From contig JAKASJ010000004.1 in the NCBI GenBank assembly GCA_021819085.1, positions 76,728 through 140,727 of the forward strand: a DNA stretch of 64,000 nucleotides. The letters are read 5' to 3'. The translations under genes and the position numbers were made by a program. Shown here piece after piece: positions 27,895-38,331 of this stretch. Numbering within the stretch: the first letter of the stretch is position 1; the number at the start of each line of letters is the position of its first letter. The stretch is from Pseudomonadota bacterium. GTDB lineage: Bacteria > Pseudomonadota > Gammaproteobacteria > Acidiferrobacterales > UBA6901. The notes under the pieces are model-generated. The model ran no database searches. It was not told where the DNA came from and was given only the letters and a program-made list of their open reading frames with translations.

Positions 27895-28780
27895 TTATGG
27901 GATCGGTCCGATCGCCGGTACGGGACGTGCCGCCCGTCCGCCGGTACGCGCTTCGTGCCTGGCCACCTGCAGTACGTACTCTCCGCAAGCCTGATGTGCC
28001 CCGCCCGCTTGATCGCGGTATTGGACGAAGGCGCCACCACCGGCATGGCCTACCCTGCTCACGTGCGCGTCAAGCACCCGCGCACCGCCCTGGCGCAGCA
28101 TCCGTGCCTCAGGCATATGCGCAATTTCCTCGCCGGCTGGCTCAAGAATCCGCAAATCTTCCTCGGGCACGGTCACCCTGACGCCGAAGGCAGCGAAGAT
28201 CTGCGCCAGCGCCACGCCTGCCGGTCCGGCACCGGGAACGACCAGGCCGCGCAGCGGACGCACGCGGTCGAACAGCTGCGCACTGGTAATCAGCCGTGCC
28301 AGTCCGCCGCCCGGCGCCGCCGGTGCTGCAGGCTTCACGCCGGTCGCAATAATGGCGTTGACGAATTCGACCTCGAAAGGATCGCCGGCCGCCGCCTTCA
28401 GGAGCGCCCGGTGCGGATAGAGCAGCGTGACCTGGCCGAACCGCACGTCCAGCGACGGAATCTGCCGTGCATGTCCCGGCTCCCTTCAGGCCCTCTGTTC
28501 CAGCAAGACGTCCTTGCGCGCGAAGATGACCTGCCAGTCGATGCGGGACCCTCCCGGAGGAAGACGCAACCCGGACTCCGCGGCATGCGGCATGGTCCGC
28601 AGGCGCCGTGCGCTTTCATGCAGGATCCTGGAAGGGATGCAGCTTTCGAACAGACCGGTGCCGCCGTGGCCCGCGTTGCGCTCGACGAGCAGAACGCGGC
28701 GTCCGGCCGTGGCCAGCGCCGAAGCGGCCGGCATGCCTGACCGGCACATCGTGCTTATCGGTCATGGGCAGTCCGGGTTC
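27895..28780 (-). pseudogene. Decayed flavoprotein disulfide reductase (lipoamide dehydrogenase/mercuric reductase-like)
   Basis: Minus-strand frames reconstruct the FAD domain (ASALATAGRRVLLVERN, then GGTGLFESCIPS) and the NAD domain (IIATG, LVVPGAGPAGVALAQIFAAFGVRVTV) of this family. Several lesions are visible. The N-terminal GxGxxG segment is lost by an indel after MTDKHDV, an in-frame TGA follows LLEQRA, and the first redox cysteine of the CxxxxC pair is Gly. The C-terminal dimerisation domain is missing. The gene is almost certainly dead. It lies between pilY1 and the aldolase gene. Confidence 0.85.
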
Positions 28781-28891
28781 GGTACCGCCGCCCGGGCATG
28801 GCGAAGACCGACAGCGTCGCGGCGCGCGGCGTCTTTGCGACCTGCGTTGCGTGCTCCCGGAAAAGCCTGCGACCGGACTGAGCCGTCCGGT

Positions 28892-29917
28892 TCAGGCTGT
28901 GCGCTCCATCTCCGGCCGGTATTGGCCGCGGCGCGCGGCACCGGTCAGTGCCGCGCGAAAATGAAATACCCGCTGCGCGGCGGCGACATTTTCCGGCCGG
29001 CCGCGCCAGACATCGAGAACCGGCTGCTGCAAGGCGCGCGCGTAGGAAAAAGACAGCTCCCAGGGGGGCTGCGGAAACAGCGCGTTCATCGCATTGAGAT
29101 TGGCTGTCGCCTGTTCCGCAGTCTGTCCTCCGGAGAGAAAATTGATGCTTGGCACCGCCGCCGGCACGGTTCGTCTGAGCACCTTCACGGTTTCGCGTGC
29201 CACCTCTTCCGGAGCGGCTTTCCGGGCGTGCTCCTTGCCCGGCAACACCATGCTCGGCTTGAGCAGCATGTATTCCAGCATCACGCGGTGGCGGTGCAGG
29301 GCGTGAAACACCGCATGCAACACCGACTCGGTTGCCTCGGCACAGCGTTGCAGGCTGTGATCACCGTCCAGCAGCACCTCGGGCTCCACGATAGGAACGA
29401 TCCCCTGCTCCTGGCACACCGCCGCGTAGCGCGCGAGCGTTTCGGCGTTCACCTCGATTCCAAGCGCCGTCGGATTGCGGTCCGTAATCGGGTAGACCTC
29501 CCGCCATTTCGCGAATCGGGCTCCCTGGGATTTGTAGATCTTCAGTCTTTCGGACAGTCCGTCCAGGCCTTGTGTTACCAGATCTCCGGGGGCGCCGGAC
29601 AAGGGTACGGTGCCCTTGTCCACCTTGACTCCCGGAACGATCCCCTGACGCTGCGCAACCACGGGCAGCAGCGTTCCCTCGTCAGCCTTCTGAAGCAGCG
29701 TTTCCTCGAACAGGATGACCCCGCTCAGAAACTCGCCTACCCCAGGCGTCGTCAGCAGCAGTGTCCGGTAGGCGCGCCGGTTTTCGTCGCTCGATTCCAC
29801 ACCGATGGCCTTGAATCGCTTCGCGATCGTTGGCTGGCTCTCGTCGGCCGCGAGGATCCCCTTGCCCTTCTGCACCAGTGCGCCGACGGTCGCCTGCAGA
29901 TCGTCTTGAATGCTCAT
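28892..29917 (-). CDS. Class I fructose-bisphosphate aldolase
   Basis: This 341-residue protein has the class I signature blocks GKGILAADESQPT, a catalytic lysine segment GARFAKWR, the acid IVEPEV and the Schiff-base lysine in MLLKPSMVLPG. It cleaves fructose-1,6-bisphosphate to DHAP and glyceraldehyde-3-phosphate without metal, and acts in gluconeogenesis or the Calvin cycle. AAGGAGG lies before ATG 29917; the track start at 29986 is too long. Autotrophic bacteria often also have a class II enzyme, so this may be an accessory copy. It stands alone between two pseudogenes. Confidence 0.95.
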   Translation of the reverse strand: MSIQDDLQATVGALVQKGKGILAADESQPTIAKRFKAIGVESSDENRRAYRTLLLTTPGVGEFLSGVILFEETLLQKADEGTLLPVVAQRQGIVPGVKVDKGTVPLSGAPGDLVTQGLDGLSERLKIYKSQGARFAKWREVYPITDRNPTALGIEVNAETLARYAAVCQEQGIVPIVEPEVLLDGDHSLQRCAEATESVLHAVFHALHRHRVMLEYMLLKPSMVLPGKEHARKAAPEEVARETVKVLRRTVPAAVPSINFLSGGQTAEQATANLNAMNALFPQPPWELSFSYARALQQPVLDVWRGRPENVAAAQRVFHFRAALTGAARRGQYRPEMERTA

Positions 29918-30191
29918 GTATACCTCCTTGATATTGGCAGGGAACACCGCAGCGATGCGATCACTCCCCGCCGCATATCGGGCCATGGTGGATTCTTAGC
30001 GCAATTGAAGACCCATCTCTTTGACACCGATCAAACCTGGAAGAATTCCCCGGACGGAAGCAACCCGCGGCGCGCCCGGCTGCGCCCACAGATCCCGGGT
30101 AGCAAAGCAACAACTGGCCGGGGCTTGCCCGATCCCGACGCCCGGCCGAAGCCGGCAACTGGCGGAGGTCCGGATGTGAGTCTACATTTGT

Positions 30192-30579
30192 ATGATTCAT
30201 GGATCCGATACAGCAGCGAAGGTTCTCCGGCACGATCAGGACAGGACCATTCCGGCTCTCAAGGGGCTGGGCGAGCCTACTCGTCTGTGCATCTTGCGCG
30301 GACGGAGGCACGACGGTCGTCTGGTGACGGAGCTCATCAACGCTACGGTTCTGGCACAAACCCCGGGTTTTGTTCCGCCTGCGTGTGCTACGCGAAGCGG
30401 GATTCGTCCGCGCCGAGCGCCGCGGGGCGACCATCTTTTGCTGTCTCGCTGATCTGGAACCGCTGCGCATCGTGCCCGCACGGAAAGGCTGGCTGGACGC
30501 ACACCCGGCTTCGCCTCTGCGTGGCGCAGGTCAGAGCGACCGCGCGACAAGCCGGCGGCCGCGTAAGCCCGCGACGTAG
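30192..30579 (+). pseudogene. ArsR-family regulator remnant, frameshifted
   Basis: The frame at 30192-30452 holds the first half of an ArsR winged helix (ALKGLGEPTRLCILR). The frame at 30370-30579 holds the recognition helix and wing (RLRVLREAGFVRAERRGATIFCCLADLEPL). A one-base shift near 30366-30370 joins them into a normal ArsR order. As read, the gene is broken. A methyltransferase gene follows, a pairing seen in arsenic-responsive and other ArsR loci. Confidence 0.75.
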
Positions 30580-30803
30580 CCTGAGGGTGCGGGCGCATGA
30601 ATCGCTGGGACGGCTGGTTTCTCGGGCACAGGCAACGTCTGCCGGACATTCCGTCTGCGGCGCAGGTTTTTCCGGTCCGGTCGGTGCGCGCGTTGCATGA
30701 CAACAGTCGCCAAAGGGACAACGCGCAAATCAGTGCGGCACGCCTGTCCATTGTCATGCTCCACTGCTTTCAAAAAAATAAACGCACGAAGGAGGTTTTC
30801 GAA

Positions 30804-31418
30804 ATGACGTCGCAAGACCGGATGTTTTCAGCCAGCGAAATGCCCGACCGGGACTGGTGGCAGATCCTGTGGCCCGACCCCGAGGGCATCGTCAAAACCC
30901 TGGGCGTGCGATGCGGCATGGAGGTGGTCGACCTAGGTTGCGGGTCCGGCTACTTCACCGCTGCCCTCGCCCGCCAGGCCGGCCCCGGGCACGTCATCGC
31001 CATCGACATCGATTCCGAGATGCTGGAGCGGGCCAGAGTCGCGTGCAGGGCGATGACGAACTGCATCTGGTGTCGTGGTGATGCGATGGAGCTCGGGCGT
31101 CTGATATCTGACCCGGTGGATTTCGTTCTTTTTGCCAATGCGCTTCACGGCGTGCCGGACAAGCCCGCACTGGCCAAGCAGGTTTGGGACATTCTCCGGC
31201 CCGGAGGGCGCATGGCCATCGTCAACTGGCATCCCATTGCACGGGAACTGACGGTTGTCCGCGGCAAACCACGCGGGCCCGACACCCGGCTTCGCCTGTC
31301 CCCCGCACAAACCTGCGAAGCGATGGAACCGCCAGGCTTCAGGCTCGAGGCCGTGGTCGAGTTTCCCCCCTATCATTACGGAGCGATATTCGCCCGCCCG
31401 GAAGAAAGCGTCCGATAG
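30804..31418 (+). CDS. SAM-dependent methyltransferase next to ArsR remnant
   Basis: This 204-residue protein has motif I VVDLGCGSGYFTAAL near residue 37, the acidic residue in VIAIDID, and LRPGGRMAIVNW after strand 5. AAGGAGG precedes ATG 30804; the track start at 30597 runs back into the remnant. It lacks the extra cysteines expected of arsenite methyltransferase ArsM beyond a few scattered ones (RVACRAMTNCIWC). The substrate is unknown. Its former regulator is probably the broken ArsR gene upstream. Confidence 0.85.
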   Translation: MTSQDRMFSASEMPDRDWWQILWPDPEGIVKTLGVRCGMEVVDLGCGSGYFTAALARQAGPGHVIAIDIDSEMLERARVACRAMTNCIWCRGDAMELGRLISDPVDFVLFANALHGVPDKPALAKQVWDILRPGGRMAIVNWHPIARELTVVRGKPRGPDTRLRLSPAQTCEAMEPPGFRLEAVVEFPPYHYGAIFARPEESVR

Positions 31419-31926
31419 CAGGCGGCCGGGTACGCAGATTTCTGTCAGATCTGGCGCGCAACCAGAGCGGACTGATCGGTCCTGGTGCGCCACCAATCTG
31501 CGATGACGACCTCGACCCGGCTTGCGGCCAACACGTCCGGCGCGGACAATGCCTGGGCGTCCATGCCGAGAAAACGGGGTCCGGGAAATGACTGTTCCTT
31601 GCGGTACGCGCAGATGGCCTGGCTGGTGACAGGGATACGTCGCTTACCTAACCCTGCGCGGAATGCGCAACTGCGATGCCCCGGAGACGCCGAACGCGAC
31701 GCACCGCTGCGCAAACGGGTCGGGACCGTGCAGCAATGGGCAGCGATGAGGCGCGGCACGTCGACGCGCATCGATGCGTCGGGGGTTCTTCCAGCGCCTG
31801 GCGTTATATCCATGATGCCTCACCCCGCCGGGATATCCGGGGTCCGGCGGTCTGGCGATCCCTGAAATTGCACACGGCCGTCTTGCCGGCCGCGCTCCGA
31901 ATGTTCCTGTGTGCTGCGGTTGGGGG
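31419..31926. other. Gap with no convincing gene
   Basis: About 500 bases between the converging methyltransferase and ftsH genes. ORFs on both strands (31445-31813 minus, 31485-31865 plus) show no family resemblance. A short hairpin (GGCCG, six-base loop, CGGCC) near 31876 could serve ftsH as a weak terminator. Confidence 0.5.
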
Positions 31927-33882
31927 TCAATTCCCCGGCGTGGCCTGTATGCCGGTCTCGCTCTTGCCTGGATCCTCCAGTTCCCGCTGGCCGGATTTTG
32001 CCTGTTCGATGATCCGCTTCGCCTCCTCGCCACTGACGACCTCCTTTTCCTGCAGCACGGCGGCCAGGGCTTCCAGTGCCGGACGCTGCGCGGTGAGAAT
32101 CTCGCGGGCGCGCCGGTGTGCGTCCTCCACCAGTTCTCTCACCGCGGAGTCGATCTGACGCGCGATCTCGTCGCTGTAATTCCTTTCCTCCACGTATTCG
32201 CCGCCCAGATAGGGCGATTGCTGGCGTCGCCCATAGGTGAGCGGCCCGAGTTTCTCGCTCATGCCCAGCTGTGTAACCATGTCACGGGCAATCTCGCTGG
32301 CGCGCTCCAGATCATTGGAGGCTCCGCTCGAAATATCGCCGAAGATGATCTCCTCGGACCCCCGGCCGCCGAGAAGGATGGCGAGCTGGTCTCTGAGTTC
32401 GTTTCCCGTCGACAGAAACTTCTCTCTCACAGGCAATTGCATGGTATAGCCGAGCGCCGCAACACCGCGCGGAATGATCGATACCTTGTGCACGGGTTCG
32501 CCGGTGGGTACCGTCATCGCCACCAAGGCATGCCCCGATTCGTGAAAGGCGACACGCCGTTTCTCGTCGGCATTCAGTACTCTATGCCTCTTCTCCGGGC
32601 CGGCCATCACCCGGTCTATGGCCGCCTCGAAGTCGCCCATGGTCACGGCCGGGTGATCGTGGCGCACCGCAAGGATCGCCGCTTCGTTGGCAATGTTGGC
32701 CAGATCGGCGCCGACGAATCCGGGGGTGCGCTGTGCCACCACGCTCAGATCCACATCGCCCGCCAGGGTAAGTTTGCGTGCATGCAGCTTGAGTATTTCG
32801 ATGCGCGCGATCAGGTCCGGCTTGTCCACTACGATCTGCCGATCGAAGCGTCCCGCGCGCAGCAGCGCTTTGTCCAGCACCTCGGGACGGTTGGTCGCGG
32901 CCATGACCACCACGCCGGTGGAAGGATCAAAGCCGTCCATTTCGGTGAGCAGCTGGTTCAGCGTCTGTTCCCGTTCGTCGTGTCCGCCCATCACGACCGG
33001 CCCGCCACGCGCACGACCGACGGCATCCAGTTCATCGATAAAAATGATGCATGGCGCCTTGGCGCGGGCCTGCTGGAACAGATCCCGCATCCGGGCCGCG
33101 CCGACCCCGACGAACATCTCGATGAATTCCGAGCCGCTGATGCTGAAAAACGGAACTCCCGCCTCCCCCGCCACCGCGCGCGCGAGCAGCGTTTTGCCGG
33201 TGCCAGGCGCGCCGAGCAGCAGCACGCCCTTGGGCATGTGCCCTCCCAGCCGCTGGATGCGTCCCGGATCCCTGAGAAACTGGATGCTCTCCTTGAGCTC
33301 TTCCTTGGCCTCGTCCGCTCCGGCGACATCGTCAAAGGTGACCTTGGGCAGATCGTCGGCATGGATGCGCACGCGGTTGTTTCCGATGTTCAGGAAACCG
33401 CCGGCGGCACCCTGCATTCTGCGCGACAGCCAGGTCCACACCAGGAATATCAGTCCGAACGGCAAAACCCAGGCCAGCAGAATGTCGAGCCAGTGGCTCT
33501 GGTGCTCGACGGTGTACTGGACGCCGTGCTGTTGCAGCAGCTGCGCGAGGGCGTTGTTCTGCAGCGGCACCGTGACGAAGCTGCGGGGTTTGCCGGTCTT
33601 CGGGTCATGGATCGTGAGCTTGCCGCTGATCAGGTTGTCAGTAATGACCGCGTTTTCGACCTGATTCCTGTCGAGGTACTGCAGGAACTGGCTGTAGGGA
33701 ATTTCCGTTTGCGCCACACCGCTCGAGTACTGCCATACGTAGATCATGGCGATAAAGAACAGGACATACATTACCAGTGCTACGTCGGGCCGCTGCCAGA
33801 ACTTCATCTTCGATGGCTTTTCCGGCTTGTTGACTTCGATATCCGGTTTTTTGCTGCCGACATCGAATTTGGTCTGTTTCAT
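31927..33882 (-). CDS. ftsH: ATP-dependent zinc metalloprotease FtsH
   Basis: This 651-residue inner-membrane AAA protease has two transmembrane helices (about 37-53 and 132-150) flanking a periplasmic domain. Walker A GAPGTGKT, Walker [12 protein letters not shown], the arginine-finger segment [20 protein letters not shown] and the zinc site HESGH are all intact. CGAGGAT precedes ATG 33882. The N-terminus is longer than in housekeeping FtsH, with a Lys-rich 35-residue cytosolic lead. No rrmJ/folP neighbours are present, so this is probably an extra FtsH, perhaps for stress. It is near a P-type ATPase and a DsrC-like gene on the same strand. Confidence 0.95.
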   Translation of the reverse strand: MKQTKFDVGSKKPDIEVNKPEKPSKMKFWQRPDVALVMYVLFFIAMIYVWQYSSGVAQTEIPYSQFLQYLDRNQVENAVITDNLISGKLTIHDPKTGKPRSFVTVPLQNNALAQLLQQHGVQYTVEHQSHWLDILLAWVLPFGLIFLVWTWLSRRMQGAAGGFLNIGNNRVRIHADDLPKVTFDDVAGADEAKEELKESIQFLRDPGRIQRLGGHMPKGVLLLGAPGTGKTLLARAVAGEAGVPFFSISGSEFIEMFVGVGAARMRDLFQQARAKAPCIIFIDELDAVGRARGGPVVMGGHDEREQTLNQLLTEMDGFDPSTGVVVMAATNRPEVLDKALLRAGRFDRQIVVDKPDLIARIEILKLHARKLTLAGDVDLSVVAQRTPGFVGADLANIANEAAILAVRHDHPAVTMGDFEAAIDRVMAGPEKRHRVLNADEKRRVAFHESGHALVAMTVPTGEPVHKVSIIPRGVAALGYTMQLPVREKFLSTGNELRDQLAILLGGRGSEEIIFGDISSGASNDLERASEIARDMVTQLGMSEKLGPLTYGRRQQSPYLGGEYVEERNYSDEIARQIDSAVRELVEDAHRRAREILTAQRPALEALAAVLQEKEVVSGEEAKRIIEQAKSGQRELEDPGKSETGIQATPGN

Positions 33883-34155
33883 CAATATCCTCGAAGCATG
33901 AACTCCGGCCAGTACGGCTGGTCACTGCAGAGTGCGCGCTGTCCCCGCCATTCCAGTGCGCCCCGCGGGGGCGGCCGGCCAGCAGTCACCATTGCGCGCC
34001 AATCCGGGCAGCGCAGATCTCCGGGTAACTGCCGGCGCGGCTCCGGGCACGCCGCGCAACGATCCCTCGGTGCCGGAACTGCGGCACCGCGATGAGGCCG
34101 GACCTGCCGCGGCAGGCCGGTGTTCCTGGGCTGCGCCCGCCCTCTTTGCGCGAAC

Positions 34156-34524
34156 CTAGACGACGCTCCCGAAACCCCGGTCTACCGTCCCGGCGGGAGC
34201 CTTGAGTCCGGCCAGCCGGCAGCCCTGGGCTACGGGACCTCCCGGGAAGAGCTCATAGAGGTACCTGATACCGCCCTGCGGGTGGAACTTCTCGTCGAGC
34301 GCGTCGTGCAATTCATGGGTATTGAGCGGCACATCCTGATGCTTCGCATAATATTCCTGCAGTGCCTGGATGGTTGCCCAGTGGTCGGCCCCAAGCGTGA
34401 GTCCTTCCTGTCTGGCGAGATCGGCCGCGGTTTGCTTCGTCCAGTCCGGCGGGGCATGCGGAAAACCCGGTTCTGTCAGGATACCCGCTTCTCCTTGCCG
34501 AATCGCATCAATGAGGCTTGGCAT
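34156..34524 (-). CDS. DsrC/TusE-family protein keeping CysB but lacking CysA
   Basis: This 122-residue protein shows DsrC features: an N-terminal GFP segment, ADHWATIQALQEYY, and the C-terminal YLYELFPGGPVAQGCRLAGLKAPAGTV. In DsrC the last block ends in two reactive cysteines eleven residues apart. Here the upstream one (CysB, in QGCRLAG) is kept, while the penultimate one (CysA) is Thr and the arm runs on for eight residues (DRGFGSVV). TusE keeps CysA instead. It cannot form the CysA-CysB trisulfide, so a regulatory or carrier role is likely. GGAGG is placed well before ATG 34524. Confidence 0.85.
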   Translation of the reverse strand: MPSLIDAIRQGEAGILTEPGFPHAPPDWTKQTAADLARQEGLTLGADHWATIQALQEYYAKHQDVPLNTHELHDALDEKFHPQGGIRYLYELFPGGPVAQGCRLAGLKAPAGTVDRGFGSVV

Positions 34525-34850
34525 TGTTGCGCCCTCCGTTTATGGGATGGAAGATGTGACTCTTACATTTACCTTCTGCCCTGTACTTTGACGAGCATCA
34601 ACTACGCCCGACCAGTATACTCGCGTTCAAACAAAAAAAACGTCAGCGGATCACGCACCATGCCGGGTCCACAGATCATGGCCGGCCGGTTGGGGCGGAC
34701 CGGATATGCCGAATCCCCCGCCCCATTCGAAGTGGAAATACCCGGCAGCATGAGGGCATCCGGCCAATCCGTTCCTGCGGCCGGTCATACCGCCGATGCT
34801 TTGGAAAAAAGCGATTGCAACGTCTGCCGGGCGGCAACCGTCCCGCCTCT
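34525..34850. other. Gap with no gene
   Basis: About 325 bases between the P-type ATPase stop and the DsrC-like start. The part nearest the DsrC-like gene is AT-richer and probably carries its promoter. No gene was recognised. Confidence 0.45.
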
Positions 34851-37550
34851 CTACCGGGCTGCCCGATGTCCCCGCCTGCGCGCCGGGCCAGAGGAATGCA
34901 GCCATTTCTCGACTTCGACCGCCACCGCGCATGTCGCTGCGGTCGCGACGATCCAACCCCAGTCCCGGAAGCCGATCGGTGCGGTCTGAAACGTGCGATT
35001 GAACATCGGCACATAGGTGAAGACCGCCTGCAAGGCCAGCATCGCTGCGCTGCCGATCCATACCCACAAATTGACGCCGGAGGACCAGATGGGGCGGGTC
35101 AGCGAGCGACAGTTGAACAGGTAGGAAGTTTCGACCATGACGAACAGATCGGCGGCGATCGTCCGCGCCTCGTTCACCGGCTGTCCACGATGCAGCGCCA
35201 GTTCGAACAGGCCGAAGGCCCCTCCCAGCAGGAACAGGATCACCAGCACGGTACGCATCAGAAGAACGCGGTCGAGGATCGGTGCATCCGGAGGTCGCGG
35301 TCGACGCTGCATGATGCCGCGTTCGGCCGGCTCGAAGGCCAGCATCAATCCGAGCAGCACGGCCGTGGTCATGTTGATCCACAGGATTTGCAGCGGTGCG
35401 ATCGGCAGGGTCGTGCCCGCGAAAATGGCCGCGAGAATGACAAGCCCTTCGCCGGCGTTGGTCGGAACCGTCCAGACGATGAACTTGACCAGGTTGTCGT
35501 AGATGCCGCGCCCTTCCTCGATTGCCGCTTCGATGGTGGCAAAGTTGTCGTCCGTCAGGACCATGGCTGCCGCCTCCTTGGCCACCTCGGTCCCGACGCG
35601 ACCCATCGCCACGCCGATATCGGCCTGCTTGAGCGCCGGCGCATCGTTGACGCCGTCGCCGGTCATCGCCACCACTTCTCCATTGGCCTGCAGGGCCCGC
35701 ACGAGCCGCAGCTTCTGTTCGGGTTCGACGCGGGCGAACACATCGGTCTGTGCGGCAACCCTGGCGAGGTCCGGATCGGCGATTCCCGCCAGTTCGCGGC
35801 CGGTCAGGACACCGGCATCGTTCCCGACAATGCCCAGCTGACGGGCTATGGCGATGGCTGTTCCCGGATGATCGCCGGTGATCATTTTTACCCGGATGCC
35901 CGCTGTGTGGCAGGCACGGACCGCGGCGATCGCGCCCGGCCGGGGCGGATCAATCATGCCGACAAGCCCGAGGAACACCAGGTCACCGGCAATGCTCGCG
36001 TGCTCCAGCTGCCGGCCCGGTTTCAAGGTCGAGCGGACCATGGCCAGCACCCGCAAACCGCTTTCCGCCATGCGGGCTGCGGCGGCATGGACTGCGACCG
36101 CATCCAGCTTTACCTCGTGCCCCTGGTGATCCAGCAGGGTCGTGCAGGCGGGCAGCAGCTTCTCAACGGCGCCTTTCACATAGACTATGCGTGCCCCTTC
36201 GATCTCGTGCAGCGTCGCCATGTATTGGCGGTTCGAGTCAAACGACAGCTCATCGAGCCGCGGAAAGACCGAAGTCAGCGTACTCTCGTCCAATCCGCCC
36301 TTGCGAGCCAGGACCAGCAGCGCACCCTCGGTCGGGTCGCCGATGATCTTCCATTGCTGCTCTTCACGCACGAGGCGGGCATCGTTGCAGAGAATGCCGG
36401 CCAGCAACGTTTCCCGCAGACTGCTCGCCGGTCCGATGGATACACCGCTTGCCCTGATGTCGCCCACCGGGTCATAGGCGTTGCCGGTGACGGCGAAGGT
36501 CTCGCCTCCGGCCCAGACTTCGCGGACCGTCATTGCGTTTTCGGTCAGCGTTCCGGTCTTGTCGGAACAGATCACCGTCGTGCTGCCCAGCGTCTCGACC
36601 GCAGGAAGTCTGCGGATGATGGCCCGGCGCGCGGCCATGCGCGAAACGCCGATCGCCAGCGTTATGACCAGGGCTGCCGGCAGCCCTTCCGGAATCGCAC
36701 CGACAGCCAGCGCCACCGCCGCCATGAACATCTTAAAAATGGATTCACCGCGCAGAATGCCGACCGCGAAGGTGACTGCGGCAAGCCCCAGAATCATCCC
36801 CAGCAGGCGGCGCGCAAACGCATCCATCTTGCGCGTCAGCGGCGTCGTCAGGTCCGGCGCCTGGGCGATCAGCCTGGAAATGCGCCCGACCTCGGTGGCA
36901 TCCCCTATGGCGACCACCACTCCTGATCCGTGCCCCGCCACCACCAGCGTGCCGCTGTAAAGCATGTTGCTGCGATCAGCGAGCGGCGTATCGGCAGGCA
37001 GTGGTGCAACGTGCTTTGCGACGGGCGCCGATTCACCGGTCAACGCCGCTTCCGCGGTGCGCAGTTCGCGGTCGCCGAGCAGGCGCAGGTCGGCAGGCAC
37101 CTTGTTCCCGGCAGCCAGTACGACCACATCGCCGGGCACCAAATCCGCCGCATCAAGCGCGCGCCGGGCGCCGGCGCGAAGCACCGTCGCTTCGGCTGCG
37201 ACGGACCGCGCGAGGGCGGCCAGCGCGGTCTCCGCTTTTCCCTCCTGGATGAAGCCGACCATGGCGTTGACCAGCACCACCCCGAAAATCACGCCGGCAT
37301 CGACCCATTCGCGCAGCAGGGCCGTCACCGTTGCGGCGGCGATCAGCACGAGCACGAGCGGCTGGATCAGCTGCGAAAAGAACCGGGCGAATCCGCCTCG
37401 CCCCGTGCGGACTGTCGGCCGGTTGGGACCATGAGCCCTCAGGCGGATCGCAGCTTCGGTTTCATCGAGTCCGCTTGCGGGATCGACCGAGAAATGCCGT
37501 GCCACCTCGGTCGCCGCCATTGCATGCCAGCCGGACTGGGTCTCGGTCAC
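34851..37550 (-). CDS. P2-type cation-transporting ATPase
   Basis: This 899-residue inner-membrane pump starts at GTG 37550, where GGAGGGGG lies five bases upstream; the track start at 37757 is too early. It has an N-terminal cation ATPase domain, the actuator loop TGES, M4 motif AIPEGLPAALVI, phosphorylation site CSDKTGTLTENAMT, hinge TGDGVNDAPALKQADIG and C-terminal helices. PEGLP and overall layout match Ca2+-ATPase/PMR1-like P2A pumps, though Na+ or Mn2+ transport is possible. It lies 326 bases upstream of the DsrC-like gene on the same strand. Confidence 0.92.
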   Translation of the reverse strand: MTETQSGWHAMAATEVARHFSVDPASGLDETEAAIRLRAHGPNRPTVRTGRGGFARFFSQLIQPLVLVLIAAATVTALLREWVDAGVIFGVVLVNAMVGFIQEGKAETALAALARSVAAEATVLRAGARRALDAADLVPGDVVVLAAGNKVPADLRLLGDRELRTAEAALTGESAPVAKHVAPLPADTPLADRSNMLYSGTLVVAGHGSGVVVAIGDATEVGRISRLIAQAPDLTTPLTRKMDAFARRLLGMILGLAAVTFAVGILRGESIFKMFMAAVALAVGAIPEGLPAALVITLAIGVSRMAARRAIIRRLPAVETLGSTTVICSDKTGTLTENAMTVREVWAGGETFAVTGNAYDPVGDIRASGVSIGPASSLRETLLAGILCNDARLVREEQQWKIIGDPTEGALLVLARKGGLDESTLTSVFPRLDELSFDSNRQYMATLHEIEGARIVYVKGAVEKLLPACTTLLDHQGHEVKLDAVAVHAAAARMAESGLRVLAMVRSTLKPGRQLEHASIAGDLVFLGLVGMIDPPRPGAIAAVRACHTAGIRVKMITGDHPGTAIAIARQLGIVGNDAGVLTGRELAGIADPDLARVAAQTDVFARVEPEQKLRLVRALQANGEVVAMTGDGVNDAPALKQADIGVAMGRVGTEVAKEAAAMVLTDDNFATIEAAIEEGRGIYDNLVKFIVWTVPTNAGEGLVILAAIFAGTTLPIAPLQILWINMTTAVLLGLMLAFEPAERGIMQRRPRPPDAPILDRVLLMRTVLVILFLLGGAFGLFELALHRGQPVNEARTIAADLFVMVETSYLFNCRSLTRPIWSSGVNLWVWIGSAAMLALQAVFTYVPMFNRTFQTAPIGFRDWGWIVATAATCAVAVEVEKWLHSSGPARRRGHRAAR

Positions 37551-38331
37551 AGCCCCCTCCTGCAGACCCCGGCACGCCGGTACTGCAGCGACCGCATACG
37601 GCACGGCGTGCGGCAGGAATTCCATTGGACCGACCGCTTCATTTCTGAAGCACCAGCGACGCCCTCCCGCAGCCTGCGCACCGGCCCGGGTTTTTCCGTG
37701 GCGGATCCATAAGAAGCACGCCCGGGCAGCCGGCAGGAACCGCGGCAGAAGCGGCACCTCATGGCCGTTCCATCCTGGCCGTCAGCCGGACGTATGCACA
37801 GACACGTCGAGTCCGGATTCGCATGGCGGCCGTGCGCCCTGAGGACGCCCGCCGCCGGCCAGCCGAAGTTCACGCTGCGCCGCTTCAATAGGCCACGGAA
37901 GGCGCGACGGATGGCATCTCTGGCATCCAGGGCATCGTTGCAAACAGGATGCACAATACCGCCGGAATCGGCGATGGTTCCGGTCATCAGATCATTACCC
38001 ACGCCGGCAGGCTGCATTCCTGCCTTCATTTGCGTAAAACAGGAAACCGGTTTTTCGCACCGCATCTGAGATTGGTACACCATCCGTTGCCGCCAGGCAA
38101 CGGAATCGCTCAAATTGTCCGGATCGCGCGGCGTCATCCGGGATGCGCTCGATGACGGTACTGCATGAATGCCGGAACCGCCTGCTGCGTGCCAGAGAAC
38201 GAGACGCGCGGCGCGCGGCTTGCTATGATCCGTGCCGTTGTCATCCAGCATGGTTGGCGTATGGGGCGTTTCTCCAGGCGCCTTTGCGAATCGAACAAGA
38301 TCGTTTCTCCCCGGGGATATCAGCACCATCC
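37551..38331. other. Divergent gap between ATPase and class V PLP enzyme
   Basis: About 780 bases that should hold both promoters. A 260-residue minus frame (37547-38329) overlaps the ATPase start and has no ribosome site or recognised domain. Short plus frames look equally unconvincing. Confidence 0.45.

Noticed and set aside
28427-30700. 757-residue plus-strand ORF
   Set aside because: Runs through the antisense of the aldolase gene and both pseudogenes; no ribosome site and no domain.
31909-34095. 728-residue plus-strand ORF
   Set aside because: Shadow of ftsH on the opposite strand; the minus strand has intact AAA and zinc motifs.
34815-36926. 703-residue plus-strand ORF
   Set aside because: Shadow of the P-type ATPase.
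37547-38329. 260-residue minus-strand ORF upstream of the ATPase
   Set aside because: No ribosome site, no recognisable domain, and it overlaps the true ATPase start.
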